The position numbers and the translations under genes were made by a program. Shown here piece after piece: positions 40,546-52,806 of a stretch of 64,000 bases of DNA (position 1 is the stretch's first letter; each line of letters begins with the position of its first letter). The notes beneath the pieces were generated by a model. That model worked only from the letters and a program-made list of their open reading frames with translations, was not told where the DNA came from and made no database searches. Source of the stretch: Malachius bipustulatus (taxonomy: Eukaryota; Arthropoda; Insecta; Coleoptera; Melyridae); assembly GCA_910589415.1 (NCBI GenBank), contig OU342630.1:49446012-49510011 (forward strand), in the 5' to 3' direction.

Positions 40546-43500
40546 TAGAGAAAGTCATTAAGGAAGAAATTTTAATACAACATGCATCGAAATGTTCTTA
40601 GTTCTCGAGGTACTGATGATTTTAGATAGAAAATTGATTTATAGATTGATTTGTTTCAATGCCACATTAAAAAAAATTGATTAGCCTGCAAAAAGTAGAT
40701 AATATCAATGACAAGAGGTGTATAAGAATTCAATTTTATATCTGAAACGGTTCTTAAGATATTGTCAAAAACCTAAAAAAAATATATTATTTTGACACCC
40801 TGTATCTCGAAAATGGTGCGTTTTCGGACCCATGTTAACAGGAATTTTTCTCAGAACGCGCTAAGGAATCATACCTTTCATTTTTCGACACATGTTTTGA
40901 AACACCCTGTACATATGCATAAAATTATAAAAATAAACAAATATGCATTAAGACTTCAATAACAGAATTTCCAATAATGGTTAAGTAATTAATTTATATG
41001 CAAGTTTTTCTCCAGAATCCAGCATTTCCAGAAATAGGTATTGGATTCCTCGGATATTATAATTGTTGATCGATGCAGAATTCCTGTAGTTCTGTGATAG
41101 CGATCATCCTCAGCGAACTTGCTTCCAGGGTAGAATGCACAAGTCTGGTATTTTAATTAGCTAAAGTTCAGCAGCTTTGCCATTCTTTGGAACTACCGAG
41201 CGTAGAATCGCTCCCCGGCACTATGGCACTGCAATAATAACACAGTGTGCTTCTTCTTAATTTTTTTCTAGTTAAGTTATCCTTACACGTGACGTAAGAA
41301 ATTAATAAACGAATCGTTTTAATGAAAGTATAGTTACACATCTAAACAACATTTAACCGTCATAACATAATAAATACATAAATAAAAGAGAATGGGAAAA
41401 ACGTCGTTAACACAATGTGCGTTAGGCATAGGGAGAAACTATCGTAACTTTCATATTTAAAACTTCATGTAACCTAATGCATTTTTAAAGCGAACTAGGT
41501 AGGTACATAATATCCTATCATTAAGGTTAGGAGAAACCGCGTTATGCAACATATATTCCCGGATGCTGGTAAAATATCGCACGTCAGAGATATAAAGCTT
41601 GTTTCCAGTAATAACGTGAAGTAGAACACGTAGTACGTGGACCGTAAATCATATTTCATCCCCCCATTAAATCAGAAACCGACCCACTACCCTGCAGCAC
41701 TAGGAACTACTAACAAATATGACCCGAAAGAAACCAATTTGTGTAACGATCCTTCCTGTTTTAGCGGCCCTCGGATGGGACGGGAATGTTTTAATTTTAT
41801 TTGCAAGTACGGGAATGCAAGGCCGCCGTATATGTATGGTTGTTGAAGTTAACTAGATTGCTTCCGTTGCCATTAGGAGGTTCTCAAGTAAAATAAGTTC
41901 TCTCTGATGTCGGGGAATCATCATTAATATAATGAAGAAATTTTGTGTACTCGCACGAAATAAAGACGATGTTCAATAATTATTATAATATGCAGTGACT
42001 TACAGTACCTTATTAAAGCACTTGAAATGGGAGCATTTTCATATTCCTCCTGTTTGAAAATAACTAAACCAGAAAGTTTTAATATGAAGCTCAGTTTCTC
42101 GTTAAATGGAAAACTCGCGCCGTTAGACTAGATCTTTAAATTTTAAGGTAACCTATTATTTTATAATCCCATCAAGACTCTTTCCATGATTTCCTTATTA
42201 TTGCACAATCAACTCTAATCTCTTGATATTTTGAAGTTGTTCCCAAATCGCTTGAAAAACGCTCTAAAAGTTGTACTAAAACGGCGATTATCCTAAATCA
42301 AATAATAGTTTGATTCTTTCCCATATCAATAAGTTATGGCGTAATATTTTTATGAGACTTTAGAATATTTCTAAGTTAAGAATATAGAATATAGCTAGTT
42401 TTTTGAGACTATACAGGTCTTAGAGACTAAAAATCGTGACCAGCTGTGAAAGACTTTTTATTTCCATTCCATAACGATATCAGAGCACATATAAGTAATT
42501 AGTTCATTCAATTCACATAATTCAATTTGGATGTAGCAGAATTTTCCCGGAAACTAAAGAAGTTTTTCTAGCGAAATTGCGAAGAAAATTGGTTTTAATG
42601 CGAGGAAAAGTTTATGGATGGAAGCGAATATAGACTTTAAAATGTTATTACTGTCGATAAAATATCTCTGCTGGTCATCATAAATTCTCCACTATTCATG
42701 ATGGCAGTATTTTCTTGTGGCAGCTTTCATCAGAGGTTGACTTGATACAACGATGGAGATCTAAGAGATGTTTTTTTCCAGCAAGAAAATTATTTTTGCT
42801 TTTCCATTTAACTTTTTATGTTACCTTTAGCTACTTGGTTTCAAATTCATCGACTGATCTTTTCAGTAATGTATTTTTTTGTAGTATTAGTTTGACGTTT
42901 CCTCCATTTAAGTACCTAATTACTTTTTTCACAATTGATTTTTTGAGGAAACATGTGTACCAAACCTAAAGTCCATTTTCCCGTTCCAAGTTTAATAAAA
43001 ATATGGCCGGTGAACGAGTCTGACGCCATAATCTGTAATATTGCCAGTGTTCCATAAAGTAAAGAGGCCCCATGGGAATAAACTTGTTGATCAATCTTTC
43101 AGCAGCTATAAAATCGTTTTTATATCTTATAAATTTATTACTGGATGACGTCGAATCATTTATTATGGATAAATCACCAACGTTTCCACGTGTAAATCCT
43201 CGGTGATTTCAATACTCCGACAGATTTATGAATAAAAACAAAATACTAGACTGGTTTTAATCGCGCAGCTCCAGGATTTACAAATCCTTCGCTGAAAAAT
43301 TTACTCGTTTATTCGTAAGTAATAAATTTTCATTTATGTTGAGTAAAACAATTACAGTTCGACGTGGCCTTTGTGAAAAATGGCATCCACACTTTCCTTC
43401 CGGTACAGGCGAGAGTCCAGGACAGTTCGATATATCATAAAGAGAGGGAGCCCCATAAGGACATTTAGGAAGGGTCAGATGGAATTAATACATCACATTT

Positions 43501-44229
43501 CATATTACACGAAAAGATCGCCTAGCGTTTCTGGCGGTGCACTGAACACGTTTGCTCAAAGCGGAAATATTGCAATAAATTTCCTATATGGAATATAGCC
43601 GATGCGTCTGGGCATCGGCTAAATTGGAAAATAGCTGGAAAATTCAAAAACGTAGGCTTAAAAATTGTCAATAAATAACTGGCAGGTCATAAAATTGACT
43701 AAAATGGATTACGTTTAGTTTGAAAATACACCGTCTAGTTAAAAATAAATCAGTTTTCATGGGAAAATTCTCGAAGTTTCGGTACATAAAGCAATTCAGT
43801 TCCAGTATGTGTATTGACAGTTTATGTAAGGCAATCAATCAAAACGGCCTGGAAAGGAACAGAAAATGTATTTTAATTAAAGTTCTAGTTTATCTGTGTA
43901 AAGTAAAGCCAAAATAAATAGGCTCGTAATTCTCGAACGATAAAACGAAAACACCGTTTTAGATTTTTTTGCTCCAATTTATTATACTCCAGTGAAGTTG
44001 TTACATTTATAGTACAAAACTTCAAAGTAATTTAAAACTGGAAATGACTTACGCCACTCAATAATAATTATTGCAAGGTACAATAATGGAAACTTTGATG
44101 ATTTATGAACAAACCATAACCTTTTCATATAAGTACGCTTTTTTGGACTTTTTGCATTAGGACTTTTTTACAGAGAATTAACTTCTCCACAGAAATGGTT
44201 TTGCAAAATTCGAGGCAAAATTTTAGGTA
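40546..44229. other. 3.7 kb with no supportable gene
   Basis: AT-rich. A TATAAA at 41588 and short plus frames (41637-41846, 42715-42969, 43380-43598, 43720-43917) have no motif or splice context that I would defend. Confidence 0.4.
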
Positions 44230-45064
44230 GAAGTTAGTGGCCAACGACAGGAAGCAAAGCAGAATGCTGACTGCGACATCATCAAGGTGACACTTGACAA
44301 GAGCACCTCTTTACAATCACTGCTAATCATTGGACAGGGTGTGGATCCCAATGGTTTGGGATCGGCTATGAAGAATGTTTATTCTCAGAAAAGTGGCAGA
44401 GGTAACTCTGACCCCTTACAATATTCCCCAACCTCATACAATCGTGGAGATTTGGAATTCCTCCCAGGATTTTAAGTTGTTTCTTCGCCTTCACTAGATG
44501 AGACACCATTTCTAGCTGTTTCTGGCATGGAAAGAACATACTGTGGATCACAATTTAGAAAAACGTTGAACACATCACCACAGCTGAAGTGTTCCTCTAA
44601 ACTAATTCAGCTTACCAAGCTATCGCAGATGCCGGAGCGAATGGCCTTATAACTCTGTCTCGATGAGACTAAACTCAAGATTCGCGCTAAAATTCACAGT
44701 TTGCGCTGCAAAAAAAAAAGTAAAACATCAGCCTTTGCTAAGGTTGACCTCGCCCTTTTGGCTCAAACGCAAGACGGTACAACATTACACGCTTACCGAA
44801 CTTAGCAACAAGGTCAGAAGTGGTTGGGGGGCTGGAAAAAGATGCCACTGAATGGGGATGGAAAAAGACCGAACAGGGGCTCATTCCAACAGCGATGATA
44901 AGCTAAGTGGCATCCTTCATTCTGCAAATTTTGCTCTAGTGTCTCTTGCCATAACGTCGCCGGGCTTCAAATTGCCAAAGAAAAAGAAGACGACGTCGAC
45001 AATCATGTGCCGATTTTTGAGGCTGGATCAGACAATTTTTATGCACCGAAGAAGCGTTAAAAAT
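44230..45064 (+). other. GC-richer, coding-like but unrecognised patch
   Basis: Three plus-strand frames follow each other (44287-44475, 44663-44851, 44852-45067) in a patch less AT-rich than its flanks. Strings such as DKSTSLQSLLIIGQGVDPNG and SGILHSANFALVSLAIT look like eroded protein. They could be the remains of a retroelement gag/ORF1 or another gene, but I recognise no motif, ends or tail. Confidence 0.2.
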
Positions 45065-46432
45065 TAACAATAAGGTTTTTCCTTTCACACTATACCCTCA
45101 TCAAACCATTATTAGAACTGAATAGGGTAAATTTGCGAAAAATTCATTTTTCACATTTTTTTGAATTTCAGGATTTGTGAGTAAACTATATGACTTACAG
45201 ACGTTGTTCTTTGCTTAAAGTAAAGCTGTTTATATTTTCTACAACAACTTTACCTGTGATTTTACCAGTAAAATGAGTATTTTCCCCGATACCGGGGTCG
45301 AAAATTAATCAAATTTTTATATTTAACTTTTTTGAAAAAAAAATTTACAATTTTTAAGAGCTGTCTCTCGATAAGTATTAAACCTACATAGCTGGTTATA
45401 GTCTCAAATTGTAATGACTTGAGTCGACTTTGAAAACGAATAGAAACTATTTTATGAAAATCATGTAATTTAGAACTTATATCGAGAGTACCAAAAAAAG
45501 TGCGAAAATTTCAACGGTTTTTCGAGTGCTACAAAGTTAGCACATGTCTTCCGAAGTTGCAAACTTGGATAGGTATACGCTACTGGTAGTGGTCCTCAAC
45601 AACGTACTAAAAAATCAGAACTAGCCTTTAGTTTGCGATTTCGGTGATTTCTAGTGTTAGATATGACTGGCCTATATCCCATTTCTGGGTATTTCAATTT
45701 ATGCCAGAACTTACTCTTATTTTCGTGCAGGCAGTTCTCGATTTTGCACTAAAGTACCTAGCGTGGTAGTTTGACTGCACAGTGAGTAAATTATTCTGTA
45801 GCCATTCTGGATTAGAATGTCTCAGACCTATTATTATTCATTGACTACTTAAATGAGATGAGACTTGCAAGAGCCGTATTTACCAAGAAATTTATATGGC
45901 CGGGTTATACTTTACCGAACTCATTACAACGACGGAATAAAAGTGAGCAGACTGCTCTGATATTTGGTGAAAATGTTATAGGTAGACGCCTTTTTATGTG
46001 CCAAACGTTAATAAAACGTAAATTTCAATTATTTCAAAGATTTTTGTACATTCCCTGCATTCATTTGAATAAATTTGTTGAATAGGAGGATTTAGATCGG
46101 AAATGAAGTAAAAATAACGTCCTGAGTTTTAATGGGTTGATGAATATAGACCGTAGATAATTTCTGTACCTACGTGTTTTATAGAAAAAATACTTTCAAA
46201 ACTTTGCTGTTTATTAGACTGAAAGAGCCTTCGAATTATTTAATAATTTAGAGGCAATGAAAGGATATAAAAACTTTAACCAATCTAAATTGCTAAAATT
46301 TAAACTCATCGATGTATACCTGGAAGATTTTTTTACTATTAAAGCAATATTAAATCTGAATACGAATTTTTTTATCAAAAGCACTTTACTCATTTAATTT
46401 TTGTAGCACTAGTGGGGGTGGGTGCTTCTACT
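45065..46432. other. spacer, no gene seen
   Basis: AT-rich, no recognised element; faint RT-like sequence may continue from the fragment at 46433. Confidence 0.35.
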
Positions 46433-46690
46433 TCAAATTCTTTTCAAATTCAAACCCATGAAGTTCTTATGGCACCACTTTATATATAATGCTGTCCAGA
46501 TCATTGAACAACAGACGGTATTCATCGTTTTATAGATCTTCAAGTCATCAGCAAGCAGCAAAAATTTGAGCGAGTTAATTTGTTGGACAATGTCATTGAC
46601 AAATAGTTTGAACAAGAAGTGGTAACACCCGAGTGCACTTCCACGATATCAGATATGTGTTTATACCTATTTGGCAATGTTCCTCGTTCT
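46433..46690 (-). pseudogene. Jockey-type reverse transcriptase fragment
   Basis: The minus-strand frame gives GSALGCYHFLFKLFVNDIVQ, a worn form of the G-S-x-L-G-P-L-L-F-x-L-F-I-N-D motif. FLLLADDLKIYKT follows, with the catalytic A-D-D. About 25 residues on, the sequence resembles W-C-x-x-N-x-x-x-L-N. Upstream RT motifs and any endonuclease are not recognised, and stops surround the piece. A short, old LINE fragment, most like the RT at 26618-29479 and 7275-8810. Confidence 0.65.
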
Positions 46691-47312
46691 CCCAACGACA
46701 TCAAAAGTCAAGTGACGCCACTGCTCTTTAGTCCATCTTTGCATTAATGACAAAAGTTGCACAATATCCTTTATAGTTACCTGAGCATTAACTCTGCGAC
46801 ATCCTTCAACACGTTAATAGCGCAATAATAAATTTTACGTTCGGCGTTACTGGTTGTGCATTTTCAGTAGGTAGTCGTAAATAGAATAACTGAAGACTCC
46901 CATTCCTATGACATTTCCAATGACATATCAGAATGTCGTACAATTTAATCAGATAAATGCCATTGCGATTTCTTTGTGAATAAGGTTATTTTATATGGAA
47001 TTTCAATTGTACCGGGCCAATTTTACTATATACTGTAAAGGTCACCTCAGGCGTCTGTATTCTGGATATAGCTCCGCGCTTAAACTTTCTGTACGAAGAA
47101 TAAGATGGTGAATCGGCAACCACGAATTCTAGATTGCTCCAAAATTTTCAAAATTTTTCTTTAATTATAGGTAATCAATTATTTTAAACGATAAATAATA
47201 TCTGCTTTAATTATTGAATAAAGAAAAAGAAGTCAGATGATTTAAAATGATACCATGCGCGCAGAGTTACAAGATTCAATAGAACCTACGTTGTATATCA
47301 AAGGGTGGAACG

Positions 47313-47392
47313 AGGCGCATTTCTGCGAGTATGACGTCATATCGGCCCTAGCCTTAAGCAAGGGACGATGTCATACGAGCTTCAATGCGCCT
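47313..47392. repeat. 80-base imperfect hairpin
   Basis: GGCGCATT (47313) pairs with AATGCGCC (to 47392). GTATGAC pairs with GTCATAC, and ATCGGCCC pairs with GGGACGAT with one mismatch and a GTCAT bulge. The loop is about 13 bases. Such a 60-80 base hairpin could be pre-miRNA-like or a tiny foldback element. Confidence 0.5.
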
Positions 47393-47902
47393 TTAATGTC
47401 GAGATATAACGGTATTTTTAGCGCGATCGCATTAGAACAAGAAAAACTTAAATGTACGTACCTAGGCTAGGTACCTATTAAGACTAAGAAAATCAGATGT
47501 AATGAAATCGATATATTTATAATTGCTTTAGCGCGCCTCGACTAGCTTGAAACATATGCGTGTATCTGATATATCATTTCAGGAATGTTCTATACTTTGT
47601 TGAAGCGAGCCGCTGAAGTACAACGGTCTGGAATAGGCATCATTCGGCTGACTGTTGTCTATCAAAAAGTAAAATTCAGAAGCTCCGCGCTAAAAAAATA
47701 TGTCTTGAAATCTTTATGGTAGAGAAAACGTATTGGTCTTATTCGCTTCCTTAAACGATTCTCTACATAACGCAAGAGAAAAGGCAGGAGATGTGACCTC
47801 TATGAATAGTTTTGTTTATAAGAATTGAACGAATGCAATTCTTGTGAAAATTGATTTTATTATATTCTGATAGTTGCTAAATCTATAAAAACAATACGGA
47901 TC

Positions 47903-47922
47903 AAGAGAGAGAAAGAGAGAGA
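47903..47922 (+). repeat. GA-rich microsatellite
   Basis: Short imperfect (GA)n run, interrupted by AAA. Confidence 0.7.
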
Positions 47923-49256
47923 TTTAAATTCATAAATAAATTCCGCATCGGTCCATTTTCATTAAGTCGGTAATGTTCGAGCCTGTTTAGGGTTACCTAA
48001 AACCAGGCCTAAACACCTAAGATTATTATGTTGATTGAGGTAAGTGTATGAGAAGAAATCCCCAAAGATTGAATTTCACACCTTCAGGAGAATATTGTGT
48101 TAGGTCGATAAACGATAAAAAGACTGTATTCTCTTCCATTCCCCGATGGAGATATTAGCAGGTTTATTCACTGAGTTTACGATGTTATTTTAGACCTTTA
48201 TGGACGCATTTGTTAAGTAGAAACTCTGTATAGTATGTACAAGACACATACTTTTTTTAGTATAAGTTTAGGTACAGTCGGGTAAGTTGACATAGGCGGG
48301 AAAGCTGATTTTTGCTGTGACAAGATATCTAGCGCCTTTAAAAGTGCCTTGTCATCATTATTATTTAACTAGGGTGAGTGAAACTCATATCTCAGCCCTA
48401 TTATAAGAAAAAACCCGGCAGAAAAAATCTGAAAATAGGTTCTTAAATGGGATTGAGTAAGGTTCATTTTAATCCTATTTGCATATTTTGAAACTGAAAG
48501 AATGACGTCATCGATTTTGTTTTCCCAGAAACATACCTATATTTTTGCATATGTATTTAAAAAGAGCTGATTTTTCGGGTCAGAGAAGAGCTGGTGTTTT
48601 TTCGTAAAAAAGCTCATATTCTGATCTTGTAATCCCAGTTTTTCGGTTTAATGACAATTATTGATATTCGAAAATTTAATTTATACAAGGATTACGTGAG
48701 ATTTCCCACCAGGGTATCAGTTTAACAGTCCCCGTGGTCGGGCTGGAGTAAAATCAACACCGCATTACAGATGATTAATACTCGTTCAAAATACTTGTTG
48801 GATTTTGTCTTGCAAATCTAATTTACTGAGCCAGTATTACAGTGGGCTAGACGGAGGGATACGGAGATACGCTGAACTGGAATAATTGTGCCAATGGTGA
48901 GAATCGGTACTTCACCCCGAGCCCTCGTTCGAGTCCGGCTAGCATATCAAACGGGATCGGCGAATGGTAGTCAATTTCAGCCCGTTCGTTCTTCCCAAAT
49001 TAAATCTCGGTCAATATACGAGTTTCGTATTTGAAAGTATACGGCATAAAGGACGACATATTTTTAAAAAGTTTAACAACCGATGTCTCTGAAGCCTTTT
49101 AGTCAATGTCACTGAAAGAAGAGAAATCTTGAAAGACGATTTGAAAGATACGCAAGAATCTAATACCAGTGAAACACAAACACCGATCACAGTCGAACCT
49201 ACCTACAACAAGATCAAGTAATTGGTACGGCGTCCACATCCACCTCTAGAGAAAAT

Positions 49257-49648
49257 AATATCCAAAATATCTTGAAAGAACTACTGTCACCAATTCTTCA
49301 AAGTTCCTCTTCCTTATAAGAAAAATTGCTAAGTGTAAAACTGGTGACTACCAAGATGTTTTCACGGATAGCGCATTTCTCGAAAGCCACCGTGAAAAAG
49401 AAAATGGTAAGAGCAGCCAGCAACTTAAAAAGAAGAAAAGAAATGTGATTAAAAGGAAGCTTGTGAAAAATGAAGAAAGTGACACCAACATTCAAAAATT
49501 AGCAGAAGAAATATTATTTAAAAAAATGTTTATTGTAACAACTTATTTAGTAGATAAAAATCGAGAGAAATATGGTTGCAATATCAGCTTTGTAAAAAAT
49601 GGCCACATTCCGAATGCGCAGATCTATCTAAAAGAGCAAAAATTTTAA
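49257..49648 (+). other. lysine-rich open segment, unrecognised
   Basis: An open plus-strand frame of about 130 codons without an early ATG ends at TAA near 49648. It contains KIAKCKTGDYQDVFTDSAFL, SSQQLKKKKRNVIKRKLV and LAEEILFKKMFIVTT. The D-Y-x-D-V-F...basic-tail pattern recalls C-terminal tails of pogo-like transposases, but this is weak. No ends or splice sites support it. Confidence 0.25.
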
Positions 49649-50796
49649 TTTGTGGACTCTGCGGAGAATACCCGCTCATGGACCAATCAAAAGCTGTGAA
49701 TTTTATAAACAGCGCAAAGCTGTGAATAGGAACGATATCTGACATTTCTCATAATCCACGAGTGCGCAGTCGGTACTCGGTACTAGAAGTTGTTCGAAGC
49801 AGTGAAATAAGTAAAAAAAAATTCATTAAAGTTTGTTTTTTTATATGAAAGCGTAGAAAAGCAATAATTGTCAATTTAGTCCTTTAACTCTAATTTTTTC
49901 TGCAGGGCATAAAATCCAGCTTTCGCTAATCTTGTTGAAACTAAGTAGATAATCACCTATTTGCAGTCCGCCTATGCAGACCGTCGTTTCCTGAAAGCAA
50001 TATAATCGATCTAAGTCGAACTGCTTGTAAGCTTACGAAAGGAGCTTTGAGAAAATCCTGAATTTTATATCAAAGGCAGCAGCTTTTACTTGGAACCAGT
50101 TAATGACTCTTCTAGAGGAATACATTCTCTACCAGGTAGACAGGTGAATTACCTTGGTAATCCCAATTCAGCAACTGAAGACCTAGTTTTCTCGAAGGAG
50201 TATAGTAATATCCTAGCAAGCAAGTCGTTTTCATCAAGTAAAAATGTAATCATATTTGCAAATCCTAACGTAGGTACTATCTTTTTACTTAGTGTGAATG
50301 TCTTTTCCCTTTTACACTTACTCCTCACAAAAGATTTCAGATCGTAAATATGATTACATATATATTGCGTTCCAGAGAGTGTTATCTACCTAAAGCTATT
50401 CGAAAATAAAGTTGGATAAATTTGATACTGTTGAATTTTCTCTCTCGTACCTCGTAGGTACATATCAATTTAAAGAAATCAACTGAAGACTCAAAATACA
50501 ACCTAAATTAACTTTAACTAAAACAATACCCACTCTTAGTTTGGAAGCAGAGCATTATCCTTACTAACTCTGATCCTGACCTTTAGCTTATATAACTCTA
50601 GCTTTAGCTTAGTCCTAATTCCAGGTCTATAGCTTCCTGGTGAATGTTTCAGGAGAGCGGCGTTAAATTCACAACCGTCTATTATAAACGAACAAACACT
50701 TCATGGCTAATTAATTTTCAGACCACCCTGGAGGTGGCGGTGAGAGAAACTGAATAAATCATCTATTCGGGCTCCGGCTGGTGACGTGGGGATAGA
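49649..50796. other. spacer, no gene seen
   Basis: AT-rich. A 13-bp inverted pair TGTAATCATATTT (about 50244) / AAATATGATTACA (about 50346) is present. No gene. Confidence 0.4.
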
Positions 50797-50830
50797 TATA
50801 AGCCCCCGCGTAGGAACTACATTCATAATT
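50797..50830 (+). promoter_or_regulatory. candidate TATA promoter
   Basis: TATAAG at 50797-50802 lies in a short GC-richer patch (GGCTCCGGCTGGTGACGTGG just upstream). An initiator-like TTCATAA lies about 28 bases on (about 50823-50829). The next ATG is at 50869 with a favourable context (GTCATCATGA). No downstream exon was recognised. Confidence 0.35.
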
Positions 50831-50868
50831 CACCACATCGACTATCATCGTTTTACTTGACCGTCATC

Positions 50869-50913
50869 ATGAGTGCACGATTTAAAAATCGTGATTTTTT
50901 TACAGATACTTAG
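50869..50913 (+). CDS. possible very short first coding exon
   Basis: ATG 50869 opens 14 codons (MSARFKNRDFFTDT) to TAG 50911. A donor-like TTAG|GTGAAT overlaps the stop, and GTGATT at 50891 is a weaker donor after MSARFKN. Many insect genes have a TATA promoter and a first exon coding for only a few residues before a long intron, and this fits that layout. Nothing downstream confirms it. Confidence 0.2.
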   Translation: MSARFKNRDFFTDT

Positions 50914-52628
50914 GTGAATGTTACCCTCGATACATACTTGAAAATATTTTAAGTTTCCAGGAAAATTCCCTCAAATTCCAGTGAAGAGAGGATTAAAAAA
51001 AATGTGTTTTTGGCCTACTTTTGCTGCGAGGCTAAAATCAACACAATGGATGACTGTTGACTAATTTTGCTGTTCTAATAATATTTTCCGTTGTTTTGTA
51101 ATTTAACTAAACGGGCAAACGAAATGTTATCATAACAGTCGACGTATGTATGGGATATTACGGGTCATTGGACGTTTTTAAAATCCGTAATATCCATTCC
51201 TCGCAGAAATAAGGGTTAATAACCGTTCGTTGCAGTTGCTGCACTTTATTATAATAATAAATTAACAAAACAAAAATAGGAATAAAAGGATAACAGGATG
51301 TGTTGATAGTTTGATAATTTAAAAACTAACATAATGGAAACCTAATAGAAATTTTTCGCAGGAACTGCATACTTGCATTTTTCTGCATATTTGGTTATTT
51401 TTACCATATAAATATACCTTTTTTTGACAATAATTATTGGTGGATATACACAAATAAAAAATATTAAAACTAAAAATAAGCTTAAAGTTAATATTGCTAT
51501 GAAGGATTTTTCAATTTTTGTGTGTTCTGAAAGTGTTATTTATTCAGATATTCATATCTCTTTGTGGAGGTATCAAAAATATTTTCTGTCTTGAGATATC
51601 ACCTATTTAACATCGACACTCTGTGTCTCGGTCTACTCTCCACAGAAATACAAATAATTAGACACTTTTCACCTTAACATTTAATAATATATTGTTATTT
51701 ACTTGATTTTGTCCCTAAACCTAATTGCTTGTTAATTTTTTCATCAAAGGCTTTATAAGTGAGATGAATCAAATGTTCTAATTAAATGTCCAAAGTGGAA
51801 AAGCGATTCTAAATTGGATTTTTATTCGTCAAACTAATTAATTTCTTTAATTTGATGGTGCGAGAAATATTAATTTACAAATCTTATAATGATTTATCAC
51901 TTATTCAAAAATTTCGATCTATGATAACATAAATCTTGTTTATCTGCAAGTTCATATTAGTTCATAAAAATAATTATAATGAAGAGTGCACAAAGTAAAA
52001 ACGAGTGAAATAAAGTGTCGTAGCGGTTCATTGTTTAACGCATTTCACGCTAGTCATAACCTGAAATGTAGTACCAAGAAACGTAAAAAGAAACGCGATA
52101 GTTTATTCGCAGATCGGCAGATCTAAGTATGTATTGTTAGAAACAATTTTAGTTTCAATAAAACCAGTTACAGTCAATAGAACCAATAGTTACATTTTAT
52201 TTTTGAAAATCTTAGATCAGCGAACCCACTACCGGTAAGCTACAGATCTTCCGTCCACAGTCCACCCACTCCCTCCGTCTTCGTTTCTGAAGGCTTGCCG
52301 AGAGCCAAGAGCATGGACCCGCTACTCCCACCACAGGCATTTCGCGTGTCGTTCTTGCTTCAACCTGAAGTTCTTTTTTTTGTAGCGTCTAGCTACCAAA
52401 AATGGATATCTACTAACTGAATCATTGATAATGATGGAATATCTTTTTAAAGCGAGCAATTTTGTTCGAAAATTGAACAGAAAATGAAAATATTTTAAAC
52501 ATTTTGATCATCGAAGACAAGAATCGGTACTGAAAAGTGAAATATTTGGTTGGGATCAAAATTTAATATTAATAACTTCAACAAAAGTACATTCGCCTTT
52601 AACTTATATGAATACATTAAAAGTGCGT

Positions 52629-52642
52629 GGGTGTGTGTGTGT
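52629..52642 (+). repeat. GT microsatellite
   Basis: Short (GT)n run followed by T8. Confidence 0.75.
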
Positions 52643-52706
52643 GTGTTTTTTTTCTTTTAACTTTAACTTTTTCATTCTGATTTCAGTTACTCTTAGATAA
52701 AATTTT

Positions 52707-52806
52707 GTATGCAACATATACACAAAGTGCCTTTTTTCACTTGTGGGATTGACGGAGTCGTTTCCCGGTGGTGAAAAAAGTACCACTTTATGCACCTTGT
52801 TGCATA
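52707..52806. repeat. short foldback repeat
   Basis: TATGCAACATATACACAAAG...CTTTTTTCAC pairs with GTGAAAAAAGTACCACTTT...TTGTTGCATA around a 35-base loop. Possibly a tiny MITE; no duplication verified. Confidence 0.5.

Larger units (their letters stand above)
46691..49256. other. 2.6 kb without a gene
   Basis: AT-rich. Holds the hairpin at 47313-47392 and a GA-rich run at 47903-47922. A GTTCGAGTCC string at 48929 is not part of a tRNA. Confidence 0.4.

Noticed and set aside
48870..48960. tRNA gene suggested by GTTCGAGTCC
   Set aside because: The bases beside the T-loop do not form a T stem, and no anticodon arm or acceptor stem fits.
50244..50360. MITE defined by a 13-bp inverted pair
   Set aside because: The inverted pair is AT-rich and does not extend; no target duplication seen.
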